NCBI GenBank assembly: GCA_002415085.1
Contig: DIBV01000004.1
Location: 265,879-329,878 of the forward strand
Source: Arsukibacterium sp. UBA5043
GTDB taxonomy: Bacteria; Pseudomonadota; Gammaproteobacteria; Enterobacterales; Alteromonadaceae
Reading direction: 5' to 3'
Length of the DNA stretch: 64,000 bases
Part shown: positions 16,849 to 26,053 of the stretch, in pieces
Layout of the letters: each line of letters starts with the position of its first letter
How positions within the stretch are numbered: the first letter of the stretch is position 1
Made by a program: the position numbers and the translations under genes
Notes under the pieces: generated by a model
Seen by the model: only the letters and a program-made list of their open reading frames with translations
Databases searched by the model: none
What the model was told of the DNA's origin: nothing

Positions 16849-17921
16849 GGTTTGGCCCCTGCGACCTGCACCTTATCGCCCGGTTTCACAAAGCCGGCGC
16901 CCTGGGTAATTATATGTGCCCGCTCAGGTAAGCCACTGACCCGGGCACCTTCATTGTCAGCGCTGAGAATATTTACCGGGTAAAATTCAACCTGTTGCTG
17001 ATCATTTACCAGGGAAACACCCAACTGCCCATCACTGTTGAGGCTAAGCAGCGCAGGTGAGATTAAATGCGCCTGAACCGGCGGCAACAGCACTTCTACC
17101 GTGGCACTGCCGCCGGCAATCCGCAACCGTTGCGGGTTGGCAACAGTAACTTCAATATAAAAACTGCGGGTGGCGGTATCGGCAGCAAAACTGATAAAAC
17201 TCAGTTCGCCGCTAAGGAGTCTGCCATCCAGTAACCGCAGGTTAACCTGCTGGCCTTGTTGTAACGCTTTAACATGCTGTTGGGGGATCTGAGCGGTAAC
17301 TTTAAGCTTATCAATTTGCACCAATTGCAATAACTCCGTGCCTACCTGCACCACATCACCTACTTCAACATAACGGCGGTCGATAACCCCGGCAAACGGA
17401 GCAACCGGTTCAATTTGCTGTAACGCCAGCCGGGTGCGCTCAAGCTCTGCTTCGGCTTGTGCCAACTCGCTTTTTAAGCGGGTAAGTTCGGTTTCTGAAA
17501 CAAATTGTGACTTACCCAGCGCCTGAGCACTGGCCAGCTCGTTTTGTCGCAAGGTCAGATTGGCTTTCGCTTGCTCTAATAGTGCGCTACGTCCTTCATC
17601 AGACAGCTGCAGTAACTTGTCACCCTGCACAACCCGGTCTCCCTGACTGACCAGCAATTGTGTAACTGTACCGGCTTGCTGAGATTTAATACTGACCGTG
17701 CGCCAAGGTAAAACCTGGCCCTGCGCTACCCGGGTAAGCTGATAAGGTTCTGCTTCAGACCAGCGGGCTTCAACCAAAGCAAGGGTTTGTTCCGGTACCT
17801 GTTGTTCGCCAGGGGGCTCAGTCTTAGCGGCGTAGTTATCGCCACTGAGCAACCAGAGCAGCAAAGCCAACGCTAAAATAACGGCAATAATAACAGGAGA
17901 GGCAGCGAGCTTTTTAAACAT
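16845..17921 (-). CDS. RND efflux periplasmic adaptor (membrane fusion protein)
   Basis: An N-terminal anchor helix (VIIAVILALALLLWLLSG) is followed by VSIKSQQAGTVTQLLVSQGDRVVQGDKLLQL, the biotinyl-lipoyl half-motif. An alpha-hairpin (LLEQAKANLTLRQNELASAQ... AQAEAELERTR) and the matching half-motif IEPVAPFAGVIDRRYVEVGD come next, then beta-barrel domains. This is the HlyD/AcrA-type adaptor linking the inner-membrane permease to an outer-membrane channel. The ATG at 17921 has AAGGA six bases upstream and is preferred to a TTG at 17927. Its stop overlaps the permease start by ATGA. The 200-bp gap before the divergent old-yellow-enzyme gene holds the promoters; no regulator gene is adjacent. Confidence 0.92.
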   Translation of the reverse strand: MFKKLAASPVIIAVILALALLLWLLSGDNYAAKTEPPGEQQVPEQTLALVEARWSEAEPYQLTRVAQGQVLPWRTVSIKSQQAGTVTQLLVSQGDRVVQGDKLLQLSDEGRSALLEQAKANLTLRQNELASAQALGKSQFVSETELTRLKSELAQAEAELERTRLALQQIEPVAPFAGVIDRRYVEVGDVVQVGTELLQLVQIDKLKVTAQIPQQHVKALQQGQQVNLRLLDGRLLSGELSFISFAADTATRSFYIEVTVANPQRLRIAGGSATVEVLLPPVQAHLISPALLSLNSDGQLGVSLVNDQQQVEFYPVNILSADNEGARVSGLPERAHIITQGAGFVKPGDKVQVAGAKP

Positions 17922-18128
17922 GAACAATCCTTGGCAGTAACGGTAAATGAGCAGCGAAGCAGCAGGATTAAAATATACCTACATGGATGAATGTCAGCAA
18001 GTTAAGAACTGTAACCAAATATGGCCACCGGCCTTCTGCATCGGGTTATTCATCGCGATAACCCTTGTTTTTGGGTAAACCAGACCAATTAAGTTCAGAC
18101 TGATTAACACTAACAAACAGGATATCGC

Positions 18129-19199
18129 ATGGCTAATTTATTCGAGCCGATAAAAATGGGCGATTTACTACTGCCAAACCGGATTATTATGGCGCCGTTA
18201 ACCCGCTGCCGGGCCAATGTCGGCAGGGTGCCTAATGATTTGATGGTTGAATATTATCGCCAGCGTGCCTCTGCCGGGCTTATTATAACGGAAGCAACCT
18301 CAGTTAGCCCCATGGGTGTTGGCTATCCGGCTACGCCGGGCATTTGGTCGGATGAACAAGTTGCAGGTTGGCAAAAAATCACAACTGCGGTGCATCAGGC
18401 TGGCGGGCGCATTATGCTGCAGCTGTGGCATGTTGGCCGAATATCCGATCCGCATTACTTAGATGGTGCATTACCGGTAGCGCCCAGTGCTATTGCCGCG
18501 CAAGGCCATGTCAGTTTATTGCGACCGAAACAAGCTTATGTTACGCCCCGGGCACTGGCAACAGAAGAGATTGCTGGGATTGTTGATGCCTATAGACTCG
18601 GCGCGCAGAACGCTAAAAAAGCGGGCTTTGATGGCGTGGAGATCCATGGTGCCAACGGCTATTTGCTTGATCAATTTTTGCAAGATGGCAGTAATCAGCG
18701 CACTGACCAATATGGCGGTAGTATTGAAAACCGGGCCAGACTGATGCTGGAAGTGACCGATGCGGTTGTGTCGGTTTGGGGCGCTGGCCGGGTAGGCATG
18801 CATTTGGCGCCTCGTGCTGATGCGCATAGCATGGGAGACTCACATCGCGGTGATACTTTTGGCTATGTGGCACAGCAGCTGGGCAAAAGAAACATTGCCT
18901 TTATCTGTGCCCGTGAAGCACAAGCCGATGACAGCTTAGGCCCGAAATTGAAACAGTTGTTTGGTGGTGTCTATATCGCCAACGAAAAGTTTAATAAAGA
19001 CAGTGCTAACGTGATCATTGGGCGCGGCGACGCCGATGCCGTAGCTTTTGGTGTGCCTTTTATCGCAAATCCTGATTTGGTTGCGCGTTTTAATAAAGAT
19101 GCTGAACTGAATGCTGCAAGACCAGAGCTATTTTATACTGGTGGTGCTGAGGGCTATACCGACTATCCGGCGCTTGAGGCATTATCGCCGTCACTTTAG
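18129..19199 (+). CDS. nemA: Alkene reductase of the old yellow enzyme family, NemA-like
   Basis: The protein starts MANLFEPIKMGDLLLPNRIIMAPLTRCRA, the usual FMN-binding first strand of OYE enzymes. It contains QLWHVGRISDP and GFDGVEIHGANGYLLDQFLQDGSN, with the active-site His-Gly-Ala-Asn motif, plus TDQYGGSIENRARLMLEV. Length (356) fits N-ethylmaleimide reductases. These FMN enzymes reduce activated double bonds, nitro compounds and quinones with NADPH in the cytoplasm. The C-terminal segment keeps the phosphate-binding pattern IGRGDADAVAFGVPFIANPDLV. It diverges from the RND efflux operon, which would fit a shared response to electrophiles, but no common operator was recognised. Identity as nemA is by similarity. 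Confidence 0.9.
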   Translation: MANLFEPIKMGDLLLPNRIIMAPLTRCRANVGRVPNDLMVEYYRQRASAGLIITEATSVSPMGVGYPATPGIWSDEQVAGWQKITTAVHQAGGRIMLQLWHVGRISDPHYLDGALPVAPSAIAAQGHVSLLRPKQAYVTPRALATEEIAGIVDAYRLGAQNAKKAGFDGVEIHGANGYLLDQFLQDGSNQRTDQYGGSIENRARLMLEVTDAVVSVWGAGRVGMHLAPRADAHSMGDSHRGDTFGYVAQQLGKRNIAFICAREAQADDSLGPKLKQLFGGVYIANEKFNKDSANVIIGRGDADAVAFGVPFIANPDLVARFNKDAELNAARPELFYTGGAEGYTDYPALEALSPSL

Positions 19200-19232
19200 A
19201 TTTTTACCGGGATAATGTGCCTGAAACAAGAA

Positions 19233-19258
19233 GCCTCCTCATAAACCACTGAGGAGGC
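19233..19258. terminator. Bidirectional hairpin between convergent nemA-like and DUF3592 genes
   Basis: GCCTCCTCA (19233-19241) pairs with TGAGGAGGC (19250-19258) around an 8-base loop. The flanks are A/T-rich on both sides but lack a long uninterrupted T-run, so termination efficiency is uncertain. Confidence 0.7.
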
Positions 19259-19267
19259 GTTAAATAT

Positions 19268-20380
19268 TTAGCTGGCAGTTTCAGTTGACCAGGAGGTGAC
19301 GACTGTTGGATCTATCAGTCTCGCGATCATACTTGGCAACGCAAAGTAGATGATCAAACAGCCAAGGGCAAAAAGTACGATATCCAGGTTTTTGCCGGAA
19401 AACTGGTAAAGTATGGCGGCTGCAATAACCAAGGTGCCAATAATTACACCTATGGCCCCGGCCAGTGCCGATTGTACGCGGGTTTTTGGTGTAATCCGGT
19501 GCGCCAGCGCGCCGGGCAGCAAGTTGCTAATGCGTGCCAGTGCATGCTCTTTCGCTGCGACTGAGAGAAACTGCACCCGTATATCGTGTTCAGTCTCGCC
19601 ATCCAGCCATTCCAGGCTTATCTCATCTTTATAATGTTTACTTTCAAGTAAGGTGACTTTTGTCAGCGGAATCAACGTTTCTTCTGCTTTAACGGCAGAG
19701 ACAATCTCTGAAAAAGCCGTATTTGATTGATACAGCGCCTGTACTTTATCGACTTTTTTCTTATCAAACTTTGCCACCCGCAAAGTATTGTTGTCTATTT
19801 CTGCAAGGCAATTGTCTTCAATATCTAACCAGCTGTTGTCGGTATAAAATCCGGTTGGAAGGGTGCCTTTAGGTTCCCGTATATAAAAGAAGGCGACAAA
19901 TTTAAACAGGAACAGCATGGCAGGGATCACAAAAAGCGCAGCTGAAATAAGACGCCAGGTAAAACTACTGCTTCTGGCTTTTGTTTTTAAATCTTTTTCA
20001 ATTGAATTGTGTTCAGGGTTGCCTGGGGAATACCAGATCTCTATCTGCTCAATACCCTGAAGTGATTCATAGTCATAAGCGGATAGCAGCAGTGTTTTCT
20101 GATAACTTTCACCATTTACGGTGAATTGATACTGCAGGCTATAGATATTTTTGTAGTCCTGCTCATCGGTTTTACCTGCCTTAATCTGATTGTGCTGCAA
20201 ACTTAGCACGGTGGCCTGAGCAACCTGATGTGACGCAATCAGCCTGGCGGCTTTTTCCGAACTGAGTCCTTTTAACCATGCCACGGCGCATAGCGCTACC
20301 ATAGTCAGGATGATAATCGTAAGTCGAAGTTTTGTTTTTCGTTGTTGGGCGACACTTTTGTAACTTGTTGGTTTTTCCAT
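19268..20380 (-). CDS. DUF3592 membrane protein
   Basis: A transmembrane helix at about residues 19-37 is followed by an extracytoplasmic segment with ATVLSLQHNQ and VNGESYQKTLLLS. EIWYSPGNPEHNSI comes next and is the signature of DUF3592. A second helix lies near residues 137-160 and two more near the C-terminus (ALAGAIGVIIGTLVIAAAILYQF; IVLFALGCLIIYFALPSMIA). No catalytic motif is visible and the function is unknown. It converges on the nemA-like gene across a hairpin. The 164-bp region before the next gene carries no other feature I can support. Confidence 0.75.
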   Translation of the reverse strand: MEKPTSYKSVAQQRKTKLRLTIIILTMVALCAVAWLKGLSSEKAARLIASHQVAQATVLSLQHNQIKAGKTDEQDYKNIYSLQYQFTVNGESYQKTLLLSAYDYESLQGIEQIEIWYSPGNPEHNSIEKDLKTKARSSSFTWRLISAALFVIPAMLFLFKFVAFFYIREPKGTLPTGFYTDNSWLDIEDNCLAEIDNNTLRVAKFDKKKVDKVQALYQSNTAFSEIVSAVKAEETLIPLTKVTLLESKHYKDEISLEWLDGETEHDIRVQFLSVAAKEHALARISNLLPGALAHRITPKTRVQSALAGAIGVIIGTLVIAAAILYQFSGKNLDIVLFALGCLIIYFALPSMIARLIDPTVVTSWSTETAS

Positions 20381-20544
20381 TTATTGTCTTCTTATTATTT
20401 TGATTGAAGTGCGGATACTATTATCTCGCCAAATATATTTACCTCAGCAGGCCAATTAAATCCATTTTTATTAACACAAGCAGCATTGTGGTTCGCGAAG
20501 CATTAGCTATATTTAGCTGATAGCTAATGCAGGGAGCTAAACGC

Positions 20545-21339
20545 GTGATTACTGGCGTTTCCAGTATATTGAAAACAAAACGGGTAATTAAACTACACTG
20601 CCTGTTTTTGCTGGGCTGCCTGTTGTTTATGTTTTTTCAGCTGCATGCTCAGGTGTTGCGAGTAGCCATACCTGACGAAGATTATCCGCCTTACTACTAT
20701 GTGCTGGATAACAGTCTGACCGGTTTTTCAGTTGAAACATTGCACGACATTGCCTCGGATCTTGCCATTCAGCTGGAGTTTCAGCGCCTGCCCTGGAGCA
20801 GGGTCGTCAACCATGTTGAAACAGGCAAAGCCGATCTGATCCCGGTATTTTACAAAACGCCGCTCAGAATGCAGCAGTTTGAATATAGCCACGAAAGCTA
20901 TCTGGTTGATCCTATAGTGCTGCTGTGCGCCAATCCGTGCCCCTTTAAATTCGACGGTACCTTAGCCAGTGTGGGCGAAGAACCGGTAGCAACGGTGCGG
21001 CAGTTCTCCTATGGCAGTTTGCTGGACGAAATGGAGTTTGCCAGGGCTGATCTGGTGGAGTCTGATAATATGTTGTTTAAGATGTTACTGGCTAAACGGG
21101 TAAAGCTGATAATGGCATCGGCTAATACTATCCGTCACTCTGCGTTGTTGCAGCAGGCTGGGGATAAAGTTGTCATGTTGCAGCCAGCACTGGATTCTGT
21201 TGAAGTGTTTTTTGCTTTTGGCAAAGAACATGGCATATCGGCTGCGCAGCGCGAACAATTTAATCAGGCGCTGGCGAAATTTAAGCGCGGTGAGCGATAT
21301 CAGCAGTTGCTGAAAAAATATCAGCTGCAGCCGCGCTAG
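20545..21339 (+). CDS. Periplasmic solute-binding-like protein (SBP_bac_3 family)
   Basis: A hydrophobic signal segment (LHCLFLLGCLLFMFFQLHAQ) precedes VLRVAIPDEDYPPYYYV. Further on come LTGFSVETLHDIASDL and WSRVVNHVETGKADLIPVFYKTPLR, the first lobe of family-3 amino-acid-type binding proteins. No transporter genes accompany it, so it may be an orphan sensor or binding protein like those common in Alteromonadales. The GTG at 20545 has GGGAG eight bases upstream and is preferred; an ATG at 20527 in the same frame is possible and adds six residues. The ligand is not identifiable. Two cysteines (LLCANPCPFKF) could form a disulfide. Confidence 0.75.
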   Translation: MITGVSSILKTKRVIKLHCLFLLGCLLFMFFQLHAQVLRVAIPDEDYPPYYYVLDNSLTGFSVETLHDIASDLAIQLEFQRLPWSRVVNHVETGKADLIPVFYKTPLRMQQFEYSHESYLVDPIVLLCANPCPFKFDGTLASVGEEPVATVRQFSYGSLLDEMEFARADLVESDNMLFKMLLAKRVKLIMASANTIRHSALLQQAGDKVVMLQPALDSVEVFFAFGKEHGISAAQREQFNQALAKFKRGERYQQLLKKYQLQPR

Positions 21340-21357
21340 TAAGTCCGCCAGATAGCA

Positions 21358-21870
21358 TCAGGCCTGATAAGCCCCACCGTCTTTTGCGGTAAAGCATTTT
21401 TCACTCTGACAACCTCTGCTAACCTGTTTACCGGTTAACATGCTGAACCACGGCTCGTCAGACTGTTTAGCCTGCAGCTGAATATCATCAATACCGGCAC
21501 AGTCGTTTTCACCATTACAGCCATGGCGGTTCAGTACCAGCTCGACGTGGCGGCCGTCATTGACCAGTACCAGTGACTCAGGCGCTTCCCGGTGACCACT
21601 TAGCGCGACAAACTGCGCCGGGTTTTGCAGGCCACTTTTGCTGCCATCGGCAAAAAATGCCAGCAAATGCTGGAAATACACCATGTAGCAGATAACATCT
21701 TTATGCGAGCCCTCGGCCAGCGGAAAAGTTTTATCCAGAAAGCCTTTTGAGTAATCCCTGATTTGCTTCACATGACGCTCGTTCAGCTGATTAATAACGC
21801 TAAGCTCGGTCGCCATCCAGGCAGTTTGGTTTGGCGTGTTTTGGCTGTGGGTTGGGGCCAGTGTAGTCAT
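21358..21870 (-). CDS. Small protein resembling an internal domain of malate synthase G
   Basis: The segment GFLDKTFPLAEGSHKDVICY, then LLAFFADGSKSGLQNPAQF, LVLVNDGRHVELVLNRHG and CAGIDDIQLQA follows, block by block, the region of malate synthase G that precedes its catalytic barrel (AFLDE.VPLAEGSH, LADPAQFVGY, LLRNHGLHIEIQIDR, DAAGVKDVLLEA). The rest of the enzyme, including catalytic residues, is absent, and the protein ends with a short cysteine-containing tail (SRGCQSEKCFTAKDGG). It is therefore a free-standing domain of about 170 residues and unlikely to be an enzyme. The ATG at 21870 is chosen because GAGGATAA precedes it. It is divergent from a DUF3612 regulator. The homology is recognised by eye and should be treated as probable. 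Confidence 0.55.
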   Translation of the reverse strand: MTTLAPTHSQNTPNQTAWMATELSVINQLNERHVKQIRDYSKGFLDKTFPLAEGSHKDVICYMVYFQHLLAFFADGSKSGLQNPAQFVALSGHREAPESLVLVNDGRHVELVLNRHGCNGENDCAGIDDIQLQAKQSDEPWFSMLTGKQVSRGCQSEKCFTAKDGGAYQA

Positions 21871-21919
21871 GTTGTTATCCTCGTTTTTGTCGGGTATTGG
21901 TAATCTCATAAAGCAGGCT

Positions 21920-22004
21920 TGGAATCCTGTTGGCGCAGCCACAGAGTGTCTGAGCGGATGCGCCAGCAGGAGCGAGTTGCTGTGGCGAGCACGGCAGGAA
22001 TTGC
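21920..22004 (+). repeat. Dispersed palindromic repeat, copy A
   Basis: The core reads GCCACAGAGTGTCTGAGC, a variable loop, then GAGTTGCTGTGGCGAGC. Outer arms TCCTG and CAGGA enclose it. The same architecture occurs at 25971-26053 and 28990-29066 with different but still complementary outer arms. It lies between the malate-synthase-G-like gene and the DUF3612 regulator. Confidence 0.85.
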
Positions 22005-22133
22005 AAGCCGTGCTCTGTGCAACTTCATTATTTTCCTGTTCCTAATGAGCTTGTTGCTATCGGTTAAAAACTAGTCTAGGCTAAAAATCAGCATAATTTC
22101 ACAATAAAAATTTTACAGTGTGAATTTTACAAA

Positions 22134-23639
22134 ATGAAAATAAACAAAAGCCTGCTTAGAAAGTCCCATTTCTTAGGAACCAAAATAAGAAACCTGAGAA
22201 AACGCAATAACTTAACCATGGAAGACTTGTCCACCCGCTGTATCCGGGTTAACCCGGATCAGGCGCCGTCGGTGTCGTATTTGTCGATGATAGAGCGCGG
22301 CAAGCGTACGCCGGGTATTGAAATGCTGGAGGTCATCGCCGAGGTATTTCAAAAGGATATCGACTGGTTTTTAGATGGTGAAGATGAAGGGCAGGATTTA
22401 ACCCCGCAAAAAGGCAGTCGCGGCGGTATTAGCGGCATGGCGCTGGAGCCGGGTTTTTTATTTTCTAATGATATTTTGCAAATTGCTATTCCGGAAATGC
22501 TGTCACAAACCGGCACCAGCGGTAAGCAGTTTGCGCAACTGCTGATTAGGGCGCATCAGGAACATAATCAGAACCACTTTCCGGAGTTAGAAAGGGCTGC
22601 TGAAGAAGTTGGTCAGAAACGAATGCCACTGAGTGTTGATGAATTGATGGTAATTGTGCAGCAGTTAGGATTAAATATCAGCTGGTTTACCGCGCCGCCA
22701 AAAGAGCTGTTGGATGAGCTGGGTGTGTTGTCGAAGAATGTTTCAACCTCTTTTTTTACCCCGCCCGCCACCTTGCATTTAAACCGCTTGCTGCAGCAAT
22801 TTCCCACCCGCTTAAAGTACGAGCTGGCAGTACATATTGGCCATGCCGTACTGCACAATAAAGATGGCGTAAAAAGCAGCATGACCGTGGGTGGCACCCA
22901 CGATGACGAGATGTCACAATCGACAGATGTTCAACCGCAGGATATTCTGCATGCCTGGCGCGATTTTGAATCAAGCTTTTTTGCCGGTGCCCTGCTATGC
23001 CCCAAGTTACCCTTTCGCCAGTTACTGGACCGCCAAGGGTATGAGATAAGCAGCCATCAGCAGGCGGGTGTATCTGCCTCTGTGGCCATGCGACGGATGA
23101 CGGCGGTGTCACCTTATGCTCATTGGCATTATTTTGATGCGTATACCCCGGGCAAACTAAAGGCGGTGTATCGAGGCAATGGCATACCTTTGCCCTGGGG
23201 CAATATGCGTCAGGTAGAAGACCCTTGTCAGCATTGGGCCGTGTTTCGGATGTTTGATGTTGACGGCGTAGCCAGTAGTGCGCAGCTGTCGTTGCTTGAT
23301 GTGAATGGCACACCACGGATTTACTGCTGCGAATCGACCAAAGTTAATGATTTGGCAGGCAACAATCATGTGCTGTGCGCTGGCATCGATCTTAATCCTG
23401 CTTTGCTGGCACAAGGGGTTGATGCCGATGCCATGGCCAGCGAATTAAAGCAGTTATGCATTAATAGCGTTGGTGGTGCCAGAGTGCCGAAAGCTATTCA
23501 GACTTCATTAACCAGCGTCGCCAATATTCTGAATATTAATTGGGTTGCCCGCAGCCTGCAAAAACCGGCTCAGCTAATTTGCGCCAGGGGTAACAGCTGT
23601 CCTCGCAGTCCACAGTGTTACAATTGCACCAATAACTAA
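22134..23639 (+). CDS. XRE-family DUF3612 transcriptional regulator
   Basis: Residues 10-80 form a Cro/CI-type helix-turn-helix (LGTKIRNLRKRNNLTMEDLS... SVSYLSMIERGKRTPGIEMLEVIAEVFQ). The large remainder matches the DUF3612 region. The C-terminus carries clustered cysteines (CARGNSCPRSPQCYNC), similar in placement to the C-terminal cysteine motif of RamB/ScfR regulators that respond to acyl-CoA and control glyoxylate or methylcitrate genes. A role in acetate or glyoxylate metabolism is thus suggested, also by the divergent malate-synthase-G-like gene, but is inferred. An inverted TTCACA-N15-TGTGAA pair at 22098-22124, just before the start, could be an autoregulatory operator. No clear ribosome site precedes the ATG. 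Confidence 0.82.
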   Translation: MKINKSLLRKSHFLGTKIRNLRKRNNLTMEDLSTRCIRVNPDQAPSVSYLSMIERGKRTPGIEMLEVIAEVFQKDIDWFLDGEDEGQDLTPQKGSRGGISGMALEPGFLFSNDILQIAIPEMLSQTGTSGKQFAQLLIRAHQEHNQNHFPELERAAEEVGQKRMPLSVDELMVIVQQLGLNISWFTAPPKELLDELGVLSKNVSTSFFTPPATLHLNRLLQQFPTRLKYELAVHIGHAVLHNKDGVKSSMTVGGTHDDEMSQSTDVQPQDILHAWRDFESSFFAGALLCPKLPFRQLLDRQGYEISSHQQAGVSASVAMRRMTAVSPYAHWHYFDAYTPGKLKAVYRGNGIPLPWGNMRQVEDPCQHWAVFRMFDVDGVASSAQLSLLDVNGTPRIYCCESTKVNDLAGNNHVLCAGIDLNPALLAQGVDADAMASELKQLCINSVGGARVPKAIQTSLTSVANILNINWVARSLQKPAQLICARGNSCPRSPQCYNCTNN

Positions 23640-23811
23640 TTTATGGCCAAACCACAGCAAGCCAGACGACAATATATATTCTGTTACAACTTGCTTTGGG
23701 CAGATATTTGGCTTTGTTCTGCAGCAGCGCTAAGATAGCAGCGATAATGTAGCCCGACCCGTATTTTAATAGCGCTTAGTATAAGCAGTTCGTTATTTCA
23801 GGAACATATTA

Positions 23812-25881
23812 ATGAAAAAAATCAGTATTATTGCTGCCAGTGTTGCGCTGGCTTTAGGTTTAAGTGCCTGCAGCGAACCAGCAACAGATAAAGTCCCTCA
23901 GCAAGCAGCAGCACAAGTGAAAACACCAACGGTATCCGGTGTTGATAGCCAGTACTTCGATCCGGCAACGAAATTCAGTGAAGATTTCTTTTTAGCGGTA
24001 AACGGCAAATGGCTGGCAGAAACCGATATTCCGGCTGATAAAGCGTCTTATGGCTCGTTTCATATTTTGAACGATAACTCGCAACAAGCTGTAAAAGCCA
24101 TTATTGATGAAGTGTCGGCACGCAGTGATTTAAAAGCGGGTTCGGATGAACAAAAACTGGGCAGCTTTTACAACAGCTTTATGGACGAGGCAACAATTGA
24201 GAAGCTGGGGCTAAGTCCGCTGCAGGGGCAATTAGATGCCATTAGCTCGGTGGAAAATAAAGAACAATTGCCGGCGTTATTTGCCCGTCTGCAACGCGAT
24301 GGCATTGCTATCCCCTTTGGCTGGTTTATCAATAACGATGCAAAAAATTCAACTGAATACGCGGTGTATATTAGCCAGGGCGGCTTAGGCCTGCCAGATC
24401 GTGATTATTATTTTAATGATGACGAAAAGTCAGTAAAACTGATTGCTGATTATAAAGCCTATTTAACCGATATGTTCAGCATGGCCGGCAACGCTGATGC
24501 TGCCGCTGCTGCAGAGCGGGTGTTTGCTTTGGAAAAAGCGCTGGCCGAGCACCACTGGACCAGGCTGGATAACCGCAATGCCGATAAAACCTACAACAAG
24601 ATGGCAACCTCAGCGCTGAACAATAGCATGGGTAGCTTTGACTGGGCGGCTTTTGCCAGTGACGTTAAACTTGCAGACGTAACCGAGATTATCGTTCGTC
24701 AGCCAAGCTACTTCGAAGGTTTTGCCAACGTATTTGCAGCAACAGACTTACAAAGCTGGCAGGATTATTTAAGCCTGAAAACCATTCATGGCTATGCCGA
24801 TAAACTGAGCAGCAACTTTGCCGATCGTCGTTTTGCTTTCTATGGCACCACCTTAAGTGGTACCGAGCAACAACAACCACGCTGGAAGCGAGGGGTAGAT
24901 GCGGCAGACGAGGTATTAGGCGAGCTGACGGGTAAGTTGTATGTTGAGCGCCATTTTACCCCAGAAGCCAAAGCACGGATGGAAGAGTTGGTGGCTAACA
25001 TTATCAAGGCTTATGAAATCTCGATTAATGAGCTGGAATGGATGACCGAAGAAACTAAAGTAGCAGCCCAGGATAAGCTGAGTAAATTTACCCCGAAAAT
25101 CGGTTATCCGGATAAGTGGAAAGATTATTCGGCTTTAGAAATTAAAGCAGATGATTTAGTTGGCAACTTTATCCGTGCCAGCCACCATGGTTACGACGAA
25201 ATGGTGGCGAAATTAGGCCAGCCAATCGATAAAGGCGAGTGGTTTATGACCCCGCAAACCGTTAATGCGTACTATAACCCGGTAAACAACGAAATTGTGT
25301 TCCCGGCCGCTATTCTGCAACCCCCGTTCTTTAATATGGATGCAGACGATGCGGTAAACTATGGTGGTATTGGTGGGGTTATCGGCCATGAAATTGGCCA
25401 TGGTTTTGATGATCAGGGAGCCAAATACGATGGTGATGGCAACTTACGTAACTGGTGGACAGAGCAGGATAAGGGCCAGTTCCAGGCGCGTGGTGCTAAG
25501 CTAATTGGCCAGTACAATAAGTTTGAACCGCTACCGGGTGTTAATGTAAACGGTGCAGTGGCACTGGGCGAGAACATCGGTGATTTAGGCGGGATGACGG
25601 TAGCACTGAAAGCGTATAAATTATCGCTTGAAGGCAAAGAAGCGCCGGTGATGGACGGTTTTAGCGGTGAACAGCGGTTCTTTATCAGCTGGGCTCAGGT
25701 ATGGCGCACCAAGTTCCGTGAAGAAGCGCTGCGTCGCCAGTTAAGCACCGGGCCACACTCGCCGGCGCATTACCGGGTAATTGGCGTGTTGCCGAACATT
25801 CCTGAGTTTTACACGGCCTTTGATATTAAAGAAGGCGATGCGATGTATATCGCGCCGGAGCAACGCGTAAAGATCTGGTAG
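23812..25881 (+). CDS. M13-family zinc metallopeptidase lipoprotein (PepO/neprilysin-like)
   Basis: A lipoprotein signal ends at LGLSACSEP, giving a lipidated cysteine near residue 20. The body has the M13 pattern: DFFLAVNGKWL near the N-terminus, NAYYNPVNNEIVFPAAILQPPFF, the zinc site GHEIGHGFDDQGAKYDGDG and the third ligand GENIGDLGG. The end has RVIGVLPNIPEFYTAFDIKEGDAMY. At 689 residues it has the usual length. Such enzymes cleave oligopeptides of up to about 40 residues and here would sit in the periplasm or outer membrane. It is transcribed alone and followed by a strong terminator. Confidence 0.93.
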   Translation: MKKISIIAASVALALGLSACSEPATDKVPQQAAAQVKTPTVSGVDSQYFDPATKFSEDFFLAVNGKWLAETDIPADKASYGSFHILNDNSQQAVKAIIDEVSARSDLKAGSDEQKLGSFYNSFMDEATIEKLGLSPLQGQLDAISSVENKEQLPALFARLQRDGIAIPFGWFINNDAKNSTEYAVYISQGGLGLPDRDYYFNDDEKSVKLIADYKAYLTDMFSMAGNADAAAAAERVFALEKALAEHHWTRLDNRNADKTYNKMATSALNNSMGSFDWAAFASDVKLADVTEIIVRQPSYFEGFANVFAATDLQSWQDYLSLKTIHGYADKLSSNFADRRFAFYGTTLSGTEQQQPRWKRGVDAADEVLGELTGKLYVERHFTPEAKARMEELVANIIKAYEISINELEWMTEETKVAAQDKLSKFTPKIGYPDKWKDYSALEIKADDLVGNFIRASHHGYDEMVAKLGQPIDKGEWFMTPQTVNAYYNPVNNEIVFPAAILQPPFFNMDADDAVNYGGIGGVIGHEIGHGFDDQGAKYDGDGNLRNWWTEQDKGQFQARGAKLIGQYNKFEPLPGVNVNGAVALGENIGDLGGMTVALKAYKLSLEGKEAPVMDGFSGEQRFFISWAQVWRTKFREEALRRQLSTGPHSPAHYRVIGVLPNIPEFYTAFDIKEGDAMYIAPEQRVKIW

Positions 25882-25903
25882 TCAAAATCTGCTAGACTAC
25901 ACA

Positions 25904-25932
25904 GGCTGAGCACGCAACTGCTCAGCCTTTTT
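25904..25932 (+). terminator. Rho-independent terminator of the M13 peptidase gene
   Basis: GGCTGAGCA (25904-25912) pairs with TGCTCAGCC (25919-25927) and is followed by TTTTT. It stands 22 bp after the peptidase stop. Confidence 0.9.
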
Positions 25933-25970
25933 AATTTAGTAATCGAGTGCTCGTTTCAGGCTGTCGGTTA

Positions 25971-26053
25971 CAATTCCCGCCCTGGCTCGCCACAGCAACT
26001 CACAAATGCTTGCGCATTTGCTCAGACACTCTGTGGCGCCCAGTTCGGGATTC
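25971..26053 (-). repeat. Dispersed palindromic repeat, copy B (inverted)
   Basis: Read on the minus strand, the core is GCCACAGAGTGTCTGAGC, a perfect hairpin AAATGC-GCAA-GCATTT, then GAGTTGCTGTGGCGAGC. Outer arms are TCCCG and CGGGA, against TCCTG/CAGGA in copy A. It occupies the 396-bp gap between the M13 peptidase terminator and acnB, which holds no gene; the acnB promoter is presumably in 26060-26260. Confidence 0.85.

Noticed and set aside
22756-23316. Long minus-strand frame inside the DUF3612 regulator gene
   Set aside because: It is an antisense shadow of a well-supported coding frame, with no recognisable protein motif.
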